From: Globodera rostochiensis
Lineage: Eukaryota > Nematoda > Chromadorea > Rhabditida > Heteroderidae
Length of the DNA stretch: 64,000 nucleotides
NCBI GenBank assembly: GCA_018350325.1
Contig: JAEVLN010000034.1
Location: 186,001-250,000, forward strand
Direction: 5' to 3'
The notes under the pieces are model-generated. The model did no database searches, was not told the DNA's origin, and worked only from the letters and a program-made list of their open reading frames with translations. A program made the position numbers and the translations under genes. Positions within the stretch are counted from its first letter, which is position 1. Each line of letters begins with the position of its first letter. Shown here in pieces: positions 45,369-55,149 of the stretch.

Positions 45369-46266
45369 CAGGGCTGTGTCGAAATTTCGATTTTCGATTT
45401 TCGACGTTTTTTTCCTTTCGATTTTCGATTTCGACAAAAATGGGCTGTTTTTCGAAAATAATTTCGAAAGTCGGAGGTCCAGGTTTTTAAATTTTTGGCA
45501 AGGATGGGCAGTGGTCTTGCCAACTTTTTGACAAACTTTCAATCTTTTTTACATGCGTCCAACAGGTAAATTTATAGCTCAGTGGTTTGTCTTTACGATT
45601 TTGTCTTTTGGGTTCGAACCCGCTACAGTGCGATCACTTTTTTAACCTTTCTTCGGCCTTCACATTCTATCCCCCATTAACGGAACATTTTTAATGATTT
45701 TCAATTATTTTTAAATTAAAATACTTACAAAAAGCCGTACATTCTCCACTCTTATGTAAAAATGTTTTCCCCGAAATTACGAAGAAAAAAGCTCAATTTT
45801 GCGAAAATTTTGGTGAAATTGCTTAACAAAACCCCCAAATTTCTCCCAGCGGCGCCTATCGGCACCGACGGGCCGCCACTGAAAGCATAAAGTCGACCAA
45901 TTCATTGTGGTTTTTGGATCATTTTTCTTAACAAATTGAGTCAAAAAATCAAAATTTTCTCGGCGGCGCCTATCGGCACCGCCGACACCCCACCCTCATA
46001 AAAGCTTAAAATGGGCATATGAAGGCCTCTGAAATAAAAAATGCATCCTTCAAAAATTTAAAAATGAACAAGTGAATATTTCAAAAAATATTTATTAAAT
46101 AAATTATTTAAAAAAAATTTTTTCTAATCACATAAAAAAAATTTTCGATTTTGTTTCGATTTTCGAATTTCGATTTTCGACGTTTTTTTCCTTTCGATTT
46201 TCGATTTCGAACTTTTCAGTTTCGATTTTCGATTTCGACTTTTTTTTTACTTTCGACACAGCCCTG
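45369..46266. mobile_element. hAT-like non-autonomous element, 898 bp, perfect 8-bp duplication
   Basis: Ends CAGGGCTGTGTCGAAA and TTTCGACACAGCCCTG, flanked by CTCCCAGG at 45,361-45,368 and 46,267-46,274. Both sub-terminal regions are CGATTTTCGATTTCGA-type repeats, and the middle has CGGCGCCTATCGGCACCG motifs and a tRNA-like segment. No transposase ORF. Confidence 0.9.
45575..45640 (+). repeat. tRNA-like segment inside a hAT-like element
   Basis: TAGCTCAGTGG is a perfect A box and GGGTTCGAACCC a strong B box, 30 bases apart. The T arm folds; the acceptor stem does not. It is likely a tRNA-derived repeat nested in or captured by the host element. Confidence 0.5.
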
Positions 46267-46561
46267 CTCCCAGGTCCAAAATCACTCAAAACCACTTTTA
46301 TAAATTCTCTTAGGGGCTGAAACCGATAGAACAATCAAAACTTTATTGGGGCGAGCATTTAAACCGGTTCAAATTTTGAAAAACCATAGGGGGGACCCTT
46401 TTGGCCAACATTTTTGAAAAAAAATTTATTCTGTCTGAAAATATGTTATTTGATGCACTTTGTGTTTTTGTTTTTCTTGAAGCATGGCATCCCATATATT
46501 TAGATTTGCTACATTTGGAGATTAAGATTAGATTAAAAAGGATTGGAAATAGGAAAGCATT

Positions 46562-47156
46562 GAAATACCGTATTTAATACCGTATTTTCTGTAATAGTAC
46601 GCCCCCCCCCCCCCTGAATTAGTGACCCACGTGAAATAATAACACCCTTTGGAGGAGGGTTGAAAAATAATAACCCCGGGGTTACTACAGGGTTGCCAAC
46701 AAAATTTTGTGAAATAAGGACAGTGAAGGTCAAAAATAAAATTTTACTGGCATTTTGCTGGCAAAAATAAGGACACTTTACAAAATGTTCAACAAATTCA
46801 GTAAATCTTTATTTTTAGTTTTGCATGAAATGAATTTTTTTAACCACATTTCTGGACTCCAACAATTTTTTCTCAACAATTCAAGGGTTTAAATTGCAGC
46901 TTTTCCCATTTCGGAAATTTTGCCGATTTTCGATGCGAAATTTTTTTTTGAAGATTAAACAATATTTGTTAAGAAAATTGGTCCTCACAATTCAACTAGT
47001 AAATTCGAGAAACTTTCCCGAAACCCGAAAATAAAGACAAAATAAGGACGGCAAATAATATTAAATTTATAAGATTAGGGCCCTCCAAATAAGGACAAAT
47101 CTTATAAATAAGAACAGCCGGCAACCCCGGGGTTACTATTATAGGGAATACGGTAT
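46562..47156. mobile_element. TIR element with nested element, AAAGCATT duplication
   Basis: Outer ends contain AATACCGTATTTTCTGTAATAG and its mirror CTATTATAGGGAATACGGTAT, flanked by AAAGCATT at 46,554-46,561 and 47,157-47,164. A second inverted pair, CAGGGTTGCC (46,689) and GGCAACCC (near 47,126), suggests a nested CAGGG-type element. Confidence 0.7.
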
Positions 47157-47209
47157 AAAGCATTTATTCGCCGAATTGTTATCGTCCATTGTGAATTTGG
47201 CCCATTTAT

Positions 47210-48551
47210 TCATCCGTTCGTCTGATTATTAACTCCAATAAGCGATCGATCAAACTCCCAGGGTTCAATTTGGTTGTTGGCATTGCGGTCGATCTCGGCA
47301 AACCAGGAAAGGTTCTTGGCAAATGTGCCATTGTCGGGTTTTGAAGCCAAATGTTCAACGGCCTCATTCAACGAAATGCTCCCGCTTTTGTCAACATCGA
47401 TCTAAATTGCAATTTGATCATCCAATTAAACTTAAAGCCAAATTTCATTTTTAAATAATTACCAAGTTGAAGTGTTTCCACGCTTTTGCTTCCGATTCCA
47501 GCATTAAGGATGAAGAATTGCTAATTTAAAAATAAATGTTTAACTATGTTCGTTCAGTTTCTAATTATACTCAATGGACTTGAAGTATGGTGGATAGTTC
47601 TCCGGACAACCGCCCTTCCCGTCCAAAATGCATCGCCGGCATCCGTCCGGACAACTTTCGGCGTACTGTGGATCGCAACAGTAGTAACAGCTGCAGTAAA
47701 TGCGGACACGGCATTCGTCTAAATTGTCCGTGCTGTGGCGTTTCCTAAATTCCGCCACATAATATTTTATGAAGTAGTTTTAGACGTCATAACTTGGTTT
47801 ACACCGCACTAAATCAGTTAAACTTTATACCATTGGAAAGCTTCAAATGAGTAGAAGCTGTTTTTAAAAGAAAACGAAGCAGTAAAGCAAAGTTTAAAAA
47901 AGTTATGATCAGAAAACTACGAAAAAAACCGATTTTTGACAATTTTACATTATAACTTTTTTGAAACTTTTCAAATCAATTGGACTTAGCTGTAATGATT
48001 TTTTTACTCATTTAGAGCTTTCCAATGGTATAAGGTTTAACTGATTTAGGATGTCTAAAACTATTTCATAAAATATATGTGGCGGAATTTAGGAAATGCC
48101 CAAAATGGCGGAATTTAGGAAATGCCCAAAATGGCGGAATTTAGGAAATGCCCAAAATGGCGGAATTTAGGAAATGCCCAAAATGGCGGAATTTAGGAAA
48201 TGCCCAAAATGGCGGAATTTAGGAAATGCCCAAAATGGCGGATTTAGGAAATGCCCAAAATGGCGGAATTTAGGAAACGATCTAGCACCTAAATTGTCGT
48301 AGGCGTACGCGCAGGCCACACAATTGTTTTCAAAAATGTTGCAGTTTGGTTTGAAAGGTGCAGGACAACTAACTCCCCAAAAATACGATGTGCAACAACC
48401 ACCATCATCATAAAGCGTCCAGGTACAAGAAGACACCTGCCGACATTTTAATTGTTAATTATTTATTTAAATTATTCACACTTACTTCATCAATATTGAC
48501 AAGAAACAACAATTTGATGAAGACAAAAAAGAACCCAATGTTTATAAGCAT
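47210..48551 (-). CDS. Secreted Cys-rich/EF-hand protein, paralogue B
   Basis: Minus-strand exons: 48551-48486 (signal peptide, MLINIGFFFVFIKLLFLVNI), 48436-48289, 47718-47571, 47520-47463 and 47401-47210, joining in frame to 203 residues. The Cys-rich part runs VSSCTWTLYDDGGCC, CPAPFKPNC, ACAYAYDNL-DECRVRIYC, CSCYYCC, CPDGCRRC and GGCPEN. The EF-hand part has loops DVDKSGSISLNE and DRNANNQIEPWE. The 47,719-48,288 intron is a transposon insertion (separate entry). A GTATAA donor at 47,570, overlapping a stop in the unspliced frame, is conserved with paralogue A, as is the TTAG|C acceptor, so the Cys-rich/EF fusion is supported by both copies; intron retention would yield a Cys-rich-only form. 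This copy looks intact. I recognise no family for the Cys-rich domain. Calcium binding and secretion are inferred. Confidence 0.75.
47729..48288. mobile_element. TIR element acting as an intron of paralogue B
   Basis: Ends CGTGCTGTGGCGTTTCCTAA and TTAGGAAACGATCTAGCAC, sharing a further CGTTTCCTAAATTCCGCCA. It is flanked by a 10-base duplication CTAAATTGTC at 47,719-47,728 and 48,289-48,298. A duplication of 9-10 bp suits Mutator-like elements. The interior is a fold-back (TATACCATTGGAAAGCTT near 47,830, AGCTTTCCAATGGTATAAGG near 48,013). The high-coordinate end carries about eight tandem copies of a 26-base unit (GCGGAATTTAGGAAATGCCC plus AAAATG) absent from the other end. Confidence 0.85.
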
Positions 48552-48994
48552 TTTTAAGCAGAAATGTCTATTAAGTTGAATGAAATTAACGGATTTTCAT
48601 TTAATAAAAATAATTTATAAATGATAAACGCACATTTTAATGTCTTTCGTCAGCTCTTTACATAGTTTTATATGCCTTTTATGGAATTATTATAGTTCCT
48701 TAAAATTCATAAAACATTTATTTTTTTTATTTGTAATGGAAAAAATTAATTCATTCGCAGCCGACACTTTTATTTCCTCTTTGGAAGCATTTTTAAAAAT
48801 TCAAAAATTTGACTTTTTATTTATTCTTTGTTTACCGGCAATTCCGCGAAACCAGAAAATACCCATTCTTTTTGGCATTTGCGCCAGGGATGTATTCCAA
48901 AGCCGTTCCGGATTAACTGTTCCGGCTTCCGAAGCGGTTCCGGAACCGTGAAAACGCTGGTTGTAGCTGGCATAATCACACACTCAATGCTTCA

Positions 48995-49377
48995 CCCTCG
49001 ACGAGATAAGCTCGGAAAAGTATGTCAAAAGTTAAGGAAAAATGTTTGAACCGGTTTTTGAACCACTTAAACATGTTTTGATGAAAATAGCTTTTCACTC
49101 ACACACACACCTTTTGACTACCCCTTAAGAGCCAACCCTGGCCGGGCTTCCGTCAGTTGTTTTCTGTAAATGGCGTTTGATCGTGTCCGTCACACCTAGA
49201 TCGATTTGTCTCGTCGAGAGCTGTCGAATGATACCGCATTTGTGGAAATTGGTCCACGGGAAGACACAGAATTTAGGCCAAAAATATCCATTTTGGCCAT
49301 GTTTAAGTGGTTCAAAAACCGGTTCAAACATTTTTCCTAAACTTTTTGACCTACTTTTCAGAGCTTAGCTCGTCGAG
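48995..49377. mobile_element. Fold-back element with 80-bp inverted ends
   Basis: The left arm TCGACGAGATAAGCTCGGAA...GTTTGAACCGGTTTTTGAAC mirrors the right arm GTTCAAAAACCGGTTCAAAC...GAGCTTAGCTCGTCGA over about 80 bases. The interior contains a TCGTCGAGAGC motif and CCTAGATCGATTTG. I saw no transposase or clear target duplication. Confidence 0.75.
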
Positions 49378-49865
49378 ACAAAGCGCTTGGTATATAATTT
49401 ATGCCGTTTTGGAGTGGGGCGTTCACTGCAGTTTATCTCAAATTTTTTTTTGCCTGTTACGAGCATCCCTGATCCCCACCATTGAATTTGCTTTCGATTT
49501 TCGAGACCTTGTATCACAGGCTACTAGTGCTTGCTCCCTTCTTACCCTTACCAAAATTTAGTGGAATTTGGAGAATTTTGGAAAAAATTATAAAAATCTC
49601 GACTGTTCCAGACCCGAGATTTTTCGAGAATCTCGTTTTATAGAAACTGCTCCAGTGAATACCGTAAGAGTTGGGAAAGACCAAAAATTTTTCTACTTTC
49701 AACATCTCGCTCGAAGCTCAAGCCCGGTCTCTAATACCAATAACATAGCCTTTATCTTTTCATAATTACAAATGAAATAAAAAGAATTAAAAATAAAAAT
49801 TGACAGAATTTACCAAGGGAAATCTCAAAGATTTAAAGCTCCAGCTTTAATATAGTTGATGACTC
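49378..49865. other. No supported feature
   Basis: AT-rich DNA with short ORFs but no splice-consistent coding signal or repeat structure that I could resolve. Confidence 0.45.
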
Positions 49866-49874
49866 TGCTGGAAA

Positions 49875-50838
49875 GCGATCATAGATAGGGCCCGTAGGAT
49901 TTTAGAAAATACAAAGATAGGGCCCGAGGGATTTCAGAAAATACATAGATAGGGCCCGAAAGATTTCAGAAAATACATAGATAGGGCCCGAAGGATTTCA
50001 GAAAATACATAGATAGGGCCCGTAGGATTTTAGAAAATACAAAGATAGGGCCCGTAGGATTTCAGAAAATACATAGATAGGGCCCGTAGGATTTTAGAAA
50101 ATACAAAGATAGGGCCCGAGGGATTTCAGAAAATACATAGATAGGGCCCGAAAGATTTCAGAAAATACATAGATAGGGCCCGTAGGATTTCAGAAAATAC
50201 ATAGATAGGGCCCGTAGGATTTCAGAAAATACATAGATAGGGCCCGAAAGATTTCAGAAAATACATAGATAGGGCCCGTAGGATTTCAGAAAATACATAG
50301 ATAGGGCCCGTAGGATTTCAGAAAATACATAGATGGGGCCCGTAGGATTTCAGAAAATAGGCCCGAAAGATTTCAGAAAATACATAGATAGGGCCCGAAG
50401 GATTTCAGAAAATACATAGATAGGGCCCGTAGGATTTCAGAAAATACATAGATAGGGCCCGTAGGATTTCAGAAAATACATAGATAGGGCCCGAAAGATT
50501 TCAGAACATAGATAGGGCCCGAAGGATTTCAGAAAATACATAGATAGGGCCCGAGGGATTTCAGAAAATACATAGATAGGGCCCGTAGGATTTCAGAAAA
50601 TACATAGATAGGGCCCGTAGGATTTCAGAAAATACATAGATAGGGCCCGAAGGATTTCAGAAAATACATAGATAGGGCCCGAAGGATTTCAGAAAATACA
50701 TAGATAGGGCCCGAAGGATTTCAGAAAATACATAGATAGGGCCCGAAGGATTTCAGAAAATAGGCCCGAAGGATTTCAGAAAATACATAGATAGGGCCCG
50801 AAGGATTTCAGAAAATACATAGATAGGGCCCGAAGGAT
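49875..50838. repeat. 32-bp minisatellite next to the TIKI-like gene
   Basis: About 30 copies of CATAGATAGGGCCCG(A/T)AGG followed by ATTTCAGAAAATA (32 bases), with variants (AAGG, GAGG, AAAG, TAGG) in runs and some units shortened by 9-17 bases. It ends about 10 bases from the stop codon of the minus-strand gene at 50,849, so it probably forms that gene's 3' UTR. It is not a CRISPR array, since repeats are contiguous with no spacers. Confidence 0.95.
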
Positions 50839-50848
50839 AGAAAATAGC

Positions 50849-52542
50849 TTAAATATTAAAAATACATTTAAAAAAGCCCATAAATCCTTTTTGATTGTCT
50901 TTCGTCTCCAAGTCGTCATCATCATCTTCTTTCGTGGCATCCGATAAAATAACGTTTTGCATCTTTTGGGGAAGTAATGAATTTATAAATATTTTTTTCC
51001 ATTTTTAAATTCTTCCCTTCCCCCACCTTTTCAACGGTGTACCCTTTTTCTGTCAGAAGCTCTATCAGACTTTCATGTTCAGTGATTATGTGCCCTTAAT
51101 TTAAAAATAAACAAAATAAAAATTATTTAATTTTTGTTTCACCGAGGCCAACGGCGAAAAAGAATGATTTTCTGTTTTGTGCCATCATCCATTCATTCAT
51201 TTTTAAGACCCATTTTTTGTTGCGAGTTGCAAACAAATCAGCCAAAAATTCGTTTCTTGCCTGTGGATTCAAACACAATTTATTTTTATATTTTAATAAT
51301 AAATAACTCACTATTTTGAGTTTAGCTTCTTTTTCGGGAGTAAATGTTAGCCCATGATCGGGATTAAGCAATTTTTGTTCGGTATAGCTCGCCATTTTTA
51401 TACAATTGTACGAGGGTTTTGAGCGTATTTTTGTCCTTTTCATAAATGTCGAGCGCCTCTTCAATAAGAACGCTCATCTTTATAAAAACAAATACAATAT
51501 TCAATTTATATTTACATAAATATGTAAATCAGACAAATTTAAAAAAATGCATTTTAAAGAATAATCTTTTTTTACCGATTCCTCTTTGATGTTTGGTAAA
51601 AAGATTCTCAAATCCTCGGGAGTTTCCAAATAACGCGTCTCTTTACGCTTGCGTTTCCCAATTTTCGTGATTTTATCATCCAATGAGGCCCAAAATATGA
51701 CATCGAAAACATTCAATTGCTTTCGCATAGATAAATTACTCAAAGAGAGTAACAACCAATCGGATGGCAAATCGAGCAAAGCCGACTGATGACAGAATGA
51801 AAAGTCTTAATTATATTTGTTATTGTTTAAGAGTGGTGTCCGGACATTTGGCACATTGGACATTTCGCACACTGTGTGCAAAATGTTTAATGTGCGAAAT
51901 GTCCAATGTGCGAAATGTCCGATAGCCTTTAAGCATATTTATTATTGTTGGGCGGGACTGTGACCGATTCTAACCCAATTTTTGTAAAAAAAAAATTGCT
52001 TCGACGGCGATTTGGAGTCCATTTTTGGTCCAAGAAAAAGTTCCGGGACAATCCCCTGGCTCCGGTGTTGACAAAAAACCCGGGCCCTGCTGACAAACTC
52101 TAATATTTATTATATTTTATGGTCACTTTTTTGTATTTGTTTAACAATATTTTCTGGTAATTCAGCTGCTTCTCTTGCTTTTATGTAATCTCTTAACTTT
52201 GGTGCCTCCTTGTTATTTATTTCCATAACAACAACATCGACATTTTTGATAATATTTTCGACGGGAACTAAATTTCAATAAAAAACGATCGTTTGTACTG
52301 TTTAATGTCCTTACTTTTATCAAACAATATTTTCCATGGAACATGCATTGTGCCTGAACATTTAAATTTATAAAATTATAAATATAAAAATGTTTTAAAT
52401 TAAAAGAAATAATATAACCAAATAAATAGCTTGGCTTCGCTCTGGCGGGATGGGTAATTTTCCACAAATAAACGTGTTGCTGAACCGTTTTCATTACCAA
52501 ATTGACGACAATAGCGGCAGACAGAAGCCATTTCAAATACAT
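50849..52542 (-). CDS. TIKI/TraB-family secreted metalloprotease-like protein, one frameshift
   Basis: Minus-strand exons: 52542-52419, 52353-52315, 52267-52146, 51785-51576, 51477-51312, 51260-51143, 51094-51027 and 50962-50849, about 319 residues. The N-terminus is a signal peptide (MYLKWLLSAAIVVNLVMKTV). Then come VYLWKI, KPSYLFG-TMHVPW, and DVVVMEIN. Later KETRYLETPEDLRIFLPN, ATRNKKWVLKMNEWM, RKSFFFAVGLGH and LIELLTEKGYTVEK follow TraB order. The two GX2H motifs (GTMH, GLGH, each made by splicing) and the Glu of VVMEIN are the metal-site signature of TIKI proteases, which cleave Wnt N-termini in animals. In exon 5 the frame breaks in an A5 run at about 51,391 (...GELYRT); one A fewer would keep frame, so this is an assembly error, a polymorphism or a pseudogene. 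The exon 3/4 join (donor ATT|GTTAAA) is the weakest. Confidence 0.7.
51840..51924. repeat. GGACATTTCGCACA inverted repeat in a TIKI-like intron
   Basis: GGACATTTGGCACATTGGAC / ATTTCGCACA is mirrored by TGTGCGAAATGTCCAATGTG / CGAAATGTCC around a short loop (CTGTGTGCAAAATGTTTAA). The fold is about 85 bases long, in the intron between exons 3 and 4. Confidence 0.7.
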
Positions 52543-52649
52543 TTTCGCTTTTAGAATTACTAATTTTCTGTTAAAACTTAAAAATTTTTTTTTTAAATGT
52601 TAACAATAAAATGATTGCAGGGGCTCTCCATATTTGGCATGGAATGGAA

Positions 52650-53092
52650 GTGAAGCAGTGCATATGCCATTAACTCCAATAGAGAACGTGGATTTGGCCT
52701 GGTATGGGAGTGAAGCAGGGCATATGCCATTAACCCCAATAGAGAACGTGGATTTGGCATGGTATGGGAGTGAAGCAGGGCATGCCATTAACCCCAATAG
52801 AGAACGTGGATTTGGCCTGGTATGGGAGTGAAGCAGGGCATATGCCATTAACCCCAATAGAGAACGTGGATTTGACATGGTATGGGAGTGAAGCAGGGCA
52901 TGCCATTAACCCCAATAGAGAACGTGGATTTGGCCTGGTATGGGAGTGAAGCAGGGCATATGCCATTAACCCCAATAGAGAACGTGGATTTGACATGGCA
53001 TGGGAGTGAAGCAGGGCATGCCATTAACCCCAATAGAGAACGTGGATTTGACATGGCATGGGAGTGAAGCAGGGCATGCCATTAACCAGGGA
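52650..53092. repeat. 57/60-bp minisatellite upstream of the TIKI-like gene
   Basis: Seven to eight copies of a unit with CCCAATAGAGAACGTGGATT and TATGGGAGTGAAGCAGGGCA, alternating 60-base (GCATATG) and 57-base (GCATG) forms, so a higher-order dimer is visible. A stray piece lies at about 54,070-54,095. It starts about 100 bases upstream of the gene's ATG, in its probable promoter. ORFs on both strands are repeat translations. Confidence 0.9.
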
Positions 53093-54380
53093 TGGGTAAA
53101 TCGGAAAATAAAATCCGAAATTCCGGAAAACCAAAAATCTGAAAGGATTTTAAATCCGAAATCCGAATTCACGAGAATCGCGCCGGATCCGAAACCCGAA
53201 ATCCAAAATTTTAAGGAAATTTTTGCATTTCTGATAAACAAAAAAAGCTTTTTCTATCTTATTTGTGCTTCACTCCGATATTCAATAATTATTACCATTC
53301 AACTCCTCTCGTCAAATTGGTCAGCAATAAAGGTTTTTGAGAACTTTGCTTTAGTCTGGGGGGGGGGGGCGGGGGTCGGCGGTGCCGATAGGCTTCGCCG
53401 AGAAAATTTTGAATTTTGACTCAATTTGTTTGCAGCCAAAATTTTAAAAATACGCACTTTTTTGGGAGGAGTCCGGCGGTGCCGATAGGCGCCGCCGGGA
53501 AAATTTTTTGAAAATTTTAACGAATCTTGTTAAGAAAATTGGCTTTTCTGCATTTTATGGCACTAAAGTAATTTACGATCACTCAACTTTGAACAAGGTT
53601 ATAAATTTTTTAAATATTCAGCGAATTTGTACAATCAAAAAATGAAATGAAAACTTGTGAATTGTCATCTAAAACATTTTTAAAAAATGGGAAATTTAAA
53701 AAAAATTTTGGAATTGTTACTAGACCATAATGACCTTTCATACATGCGACATTCATACATAAGCAAAAAAACGACTACCTTCACATAAACCCAAAATTCG
53801 ACATCTCATACACGCGCTCCGGATCCATCCAAATGCTTTCACTTTTAACTCTGGCGAGATGCACTAAATATTGAACGTAAACAAAAAAAATTTGCAAAAA
53901 ATATATTCAGACGAAAAATACAAGCCATTTGAACAAGAATAAATATTTTGTGTTTTGATAAAAATATGATTACTGTTTGCAAATTGAACCCTAGCCGGCC
54001 TAATAGGGTTAGGAAACCCGACTTGAAACCGGACGGGCTTTTTATTATATTAAATATCATATTTTCATGAAAGTGAAGCAGGAGCAGGGCATGCCATTAA
54101 ACCAGGGCATGGATATCTGCGGATTTTTCCTCATTCTGTGGTTTTTGGGAAGGCCAATGAGGATTTTTTTTGAAATGCGGATTTGCAGATTTTTGTGGTT
54201 GTTGGAAAAAATGACAACAAAAAACAATTAAAAAAGAAAATTTTTTTAGTAGTTTGAACAAAAGGGTCACCCCTATTGTTTGTGTGTAAGGATAAGAGAG
54301 AATTCCGATGGTTGGACGAGACGGTTAAAACGCCTATGGCGGGGGCAAAAGATCATCCATAAAGAAGAAGGCAAATGGGA
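53093..54380. other. Repeats, no gene
   Basis: TCCGAAATCCGAA-type repeats at 53,100-53,210, two GGCGGTGCCGATAGGC motifs near 53,380 and 53,475, and a copy of GGATTTTTCCTCATTCTGTG (54,120) that also occurs near 1,480. No coding signal. Confidence 0.6.
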
Positions 54381-54381
54381 C

Positions 54382-54455
54382 GACCCGGTAGCTCAGTTGG
54401 AAGAGCTGCCCACGGATTGGGTGGAGCACGTGGGTTCGAGTCCCACCCGGAGTTA
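54382..54455 (+). tRNA. tRNA-like sequence, probably non-functional
   Basis: The D arm GCTC-AGTTGGAA-GAGC and the T arm GTGGG-TTCGAGT-CCCAC are perfect. The anticodon stem pairs at four of five positions (CCCAC/GTGGA) around loop GGATTGG, which lacks the invariant T before the anticodon. The acceptor stem pairs only in its lower four bases (CCGG/CCGG). It is best read as a tRNA-derived repeat or pseudo-tRNA. A functional tRNA with anticodon ATT is unlikely. Confidence 0.45.
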
Positions 54456-54481
54456 CCATTTTGCCTATTATTTACTGGTAG

Positions 54482-55099
54482 CACCCGCGTGAGACGGGAG
54501 ATGAGACTCCCGAGCCACTCGCCAAAGTTCTGGAAAAGTTGCGGGCGGAGGAGGCCGCCCGTCGCGAAGCAGCGCAGACCGAACAGCGCCGTACTGACCA
54601 ACTGCGGGAGGCGAGGGAAGAGTTGGAGGCGGTCATTCGCAAAAACGAGGAGGAAGAGAAAGCACGAAAGGCGCTACGGGCCGCCGAGCTTAAGGCGGCC
54701 GCCGAGGAAGAAAAGGCACGAAAGGCGCAACGGGCCGCCGAGCTCAAGAAGGCCACCGAGGACATGCACGAGTTGTTGGCGGGAGCAAAGTGGTCGGGCG
54801 GTCCCGCCGAACGACGAGCACCGGCGGTCGAAAAGTCCCGGGTTGGCCAACCCGGGACATCCAAGTCGATGAAGGAAATCGACGTGATTTCGCTGGCAGA
54901 GACGGAAGAAGAAGAAAATGCACCGACGCCGCCGCCCCCGGCCAGTGTCGCCAAATTTGGAAAAAGCAAATTTGGCAACGAGAAGGACGGCACTCTGACG
55001 TTTGTGCGCAAGGCCAACCGCCTGATCGTAACGGAGGACGACGAGGAGGACAACGACGATGGAGGACTCACCGTCCGCAACTTGGCCGGCCCCTCAACA
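54482..55099 (+). CDS. GC-rich charged coiled-coil ORF, possible captured exon
   Basis: Open from the acceptor-like ACTGGTAG|C at 54,481 to a donor-like ACATG|GTGCG at 55,100 (stop at 55,144 if unspliced). Residues 20-95 are an Ala/Glu/Lys/Arg coiled coil (LRAEEAARREAAQ, ELEAVIRKNEEEEKARKALR, then a near-repeat AEEEKARKAQRAAEL). A linker, an acidic/proline patch (AETEEEENAPTPPPP) and an acidic EDDEEDNDDGG tail follow. Codon third positions are much more GC-rich than in neighbouring genes. There is no start Met, partner exon or recognisable domain. It could be an internal exon of a host gene, or DNA captured by a mobile element, given the tRNA-like sequence 30 bases upstream. Confidence 0.4.
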
Positions 55100-55149
55100 T
55101 GGTGCGTTCCGAAAGGCCCTTCCGGAAAAGGACGTCGGATCTGATCAGC

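Noticed and set aside
49875..50838. Second CRISPR-like array
   Set aside because: Contiguous 32-base units with point variants, no spacers, eukaryotic context.
52600..53241. Minus and plus ORFs of 60-139 aa with FSIGVNG / PIENVDLAW repeats
   Set aside because: Translations of the 57/60-bp minisatellite; no start context or splice signals.
54382..54455. Functional tRNA gene
   Set aside because: Acceptor stem fails at three of seven pairs and the base before the anticodon is not T; kept only as tRNA-like.
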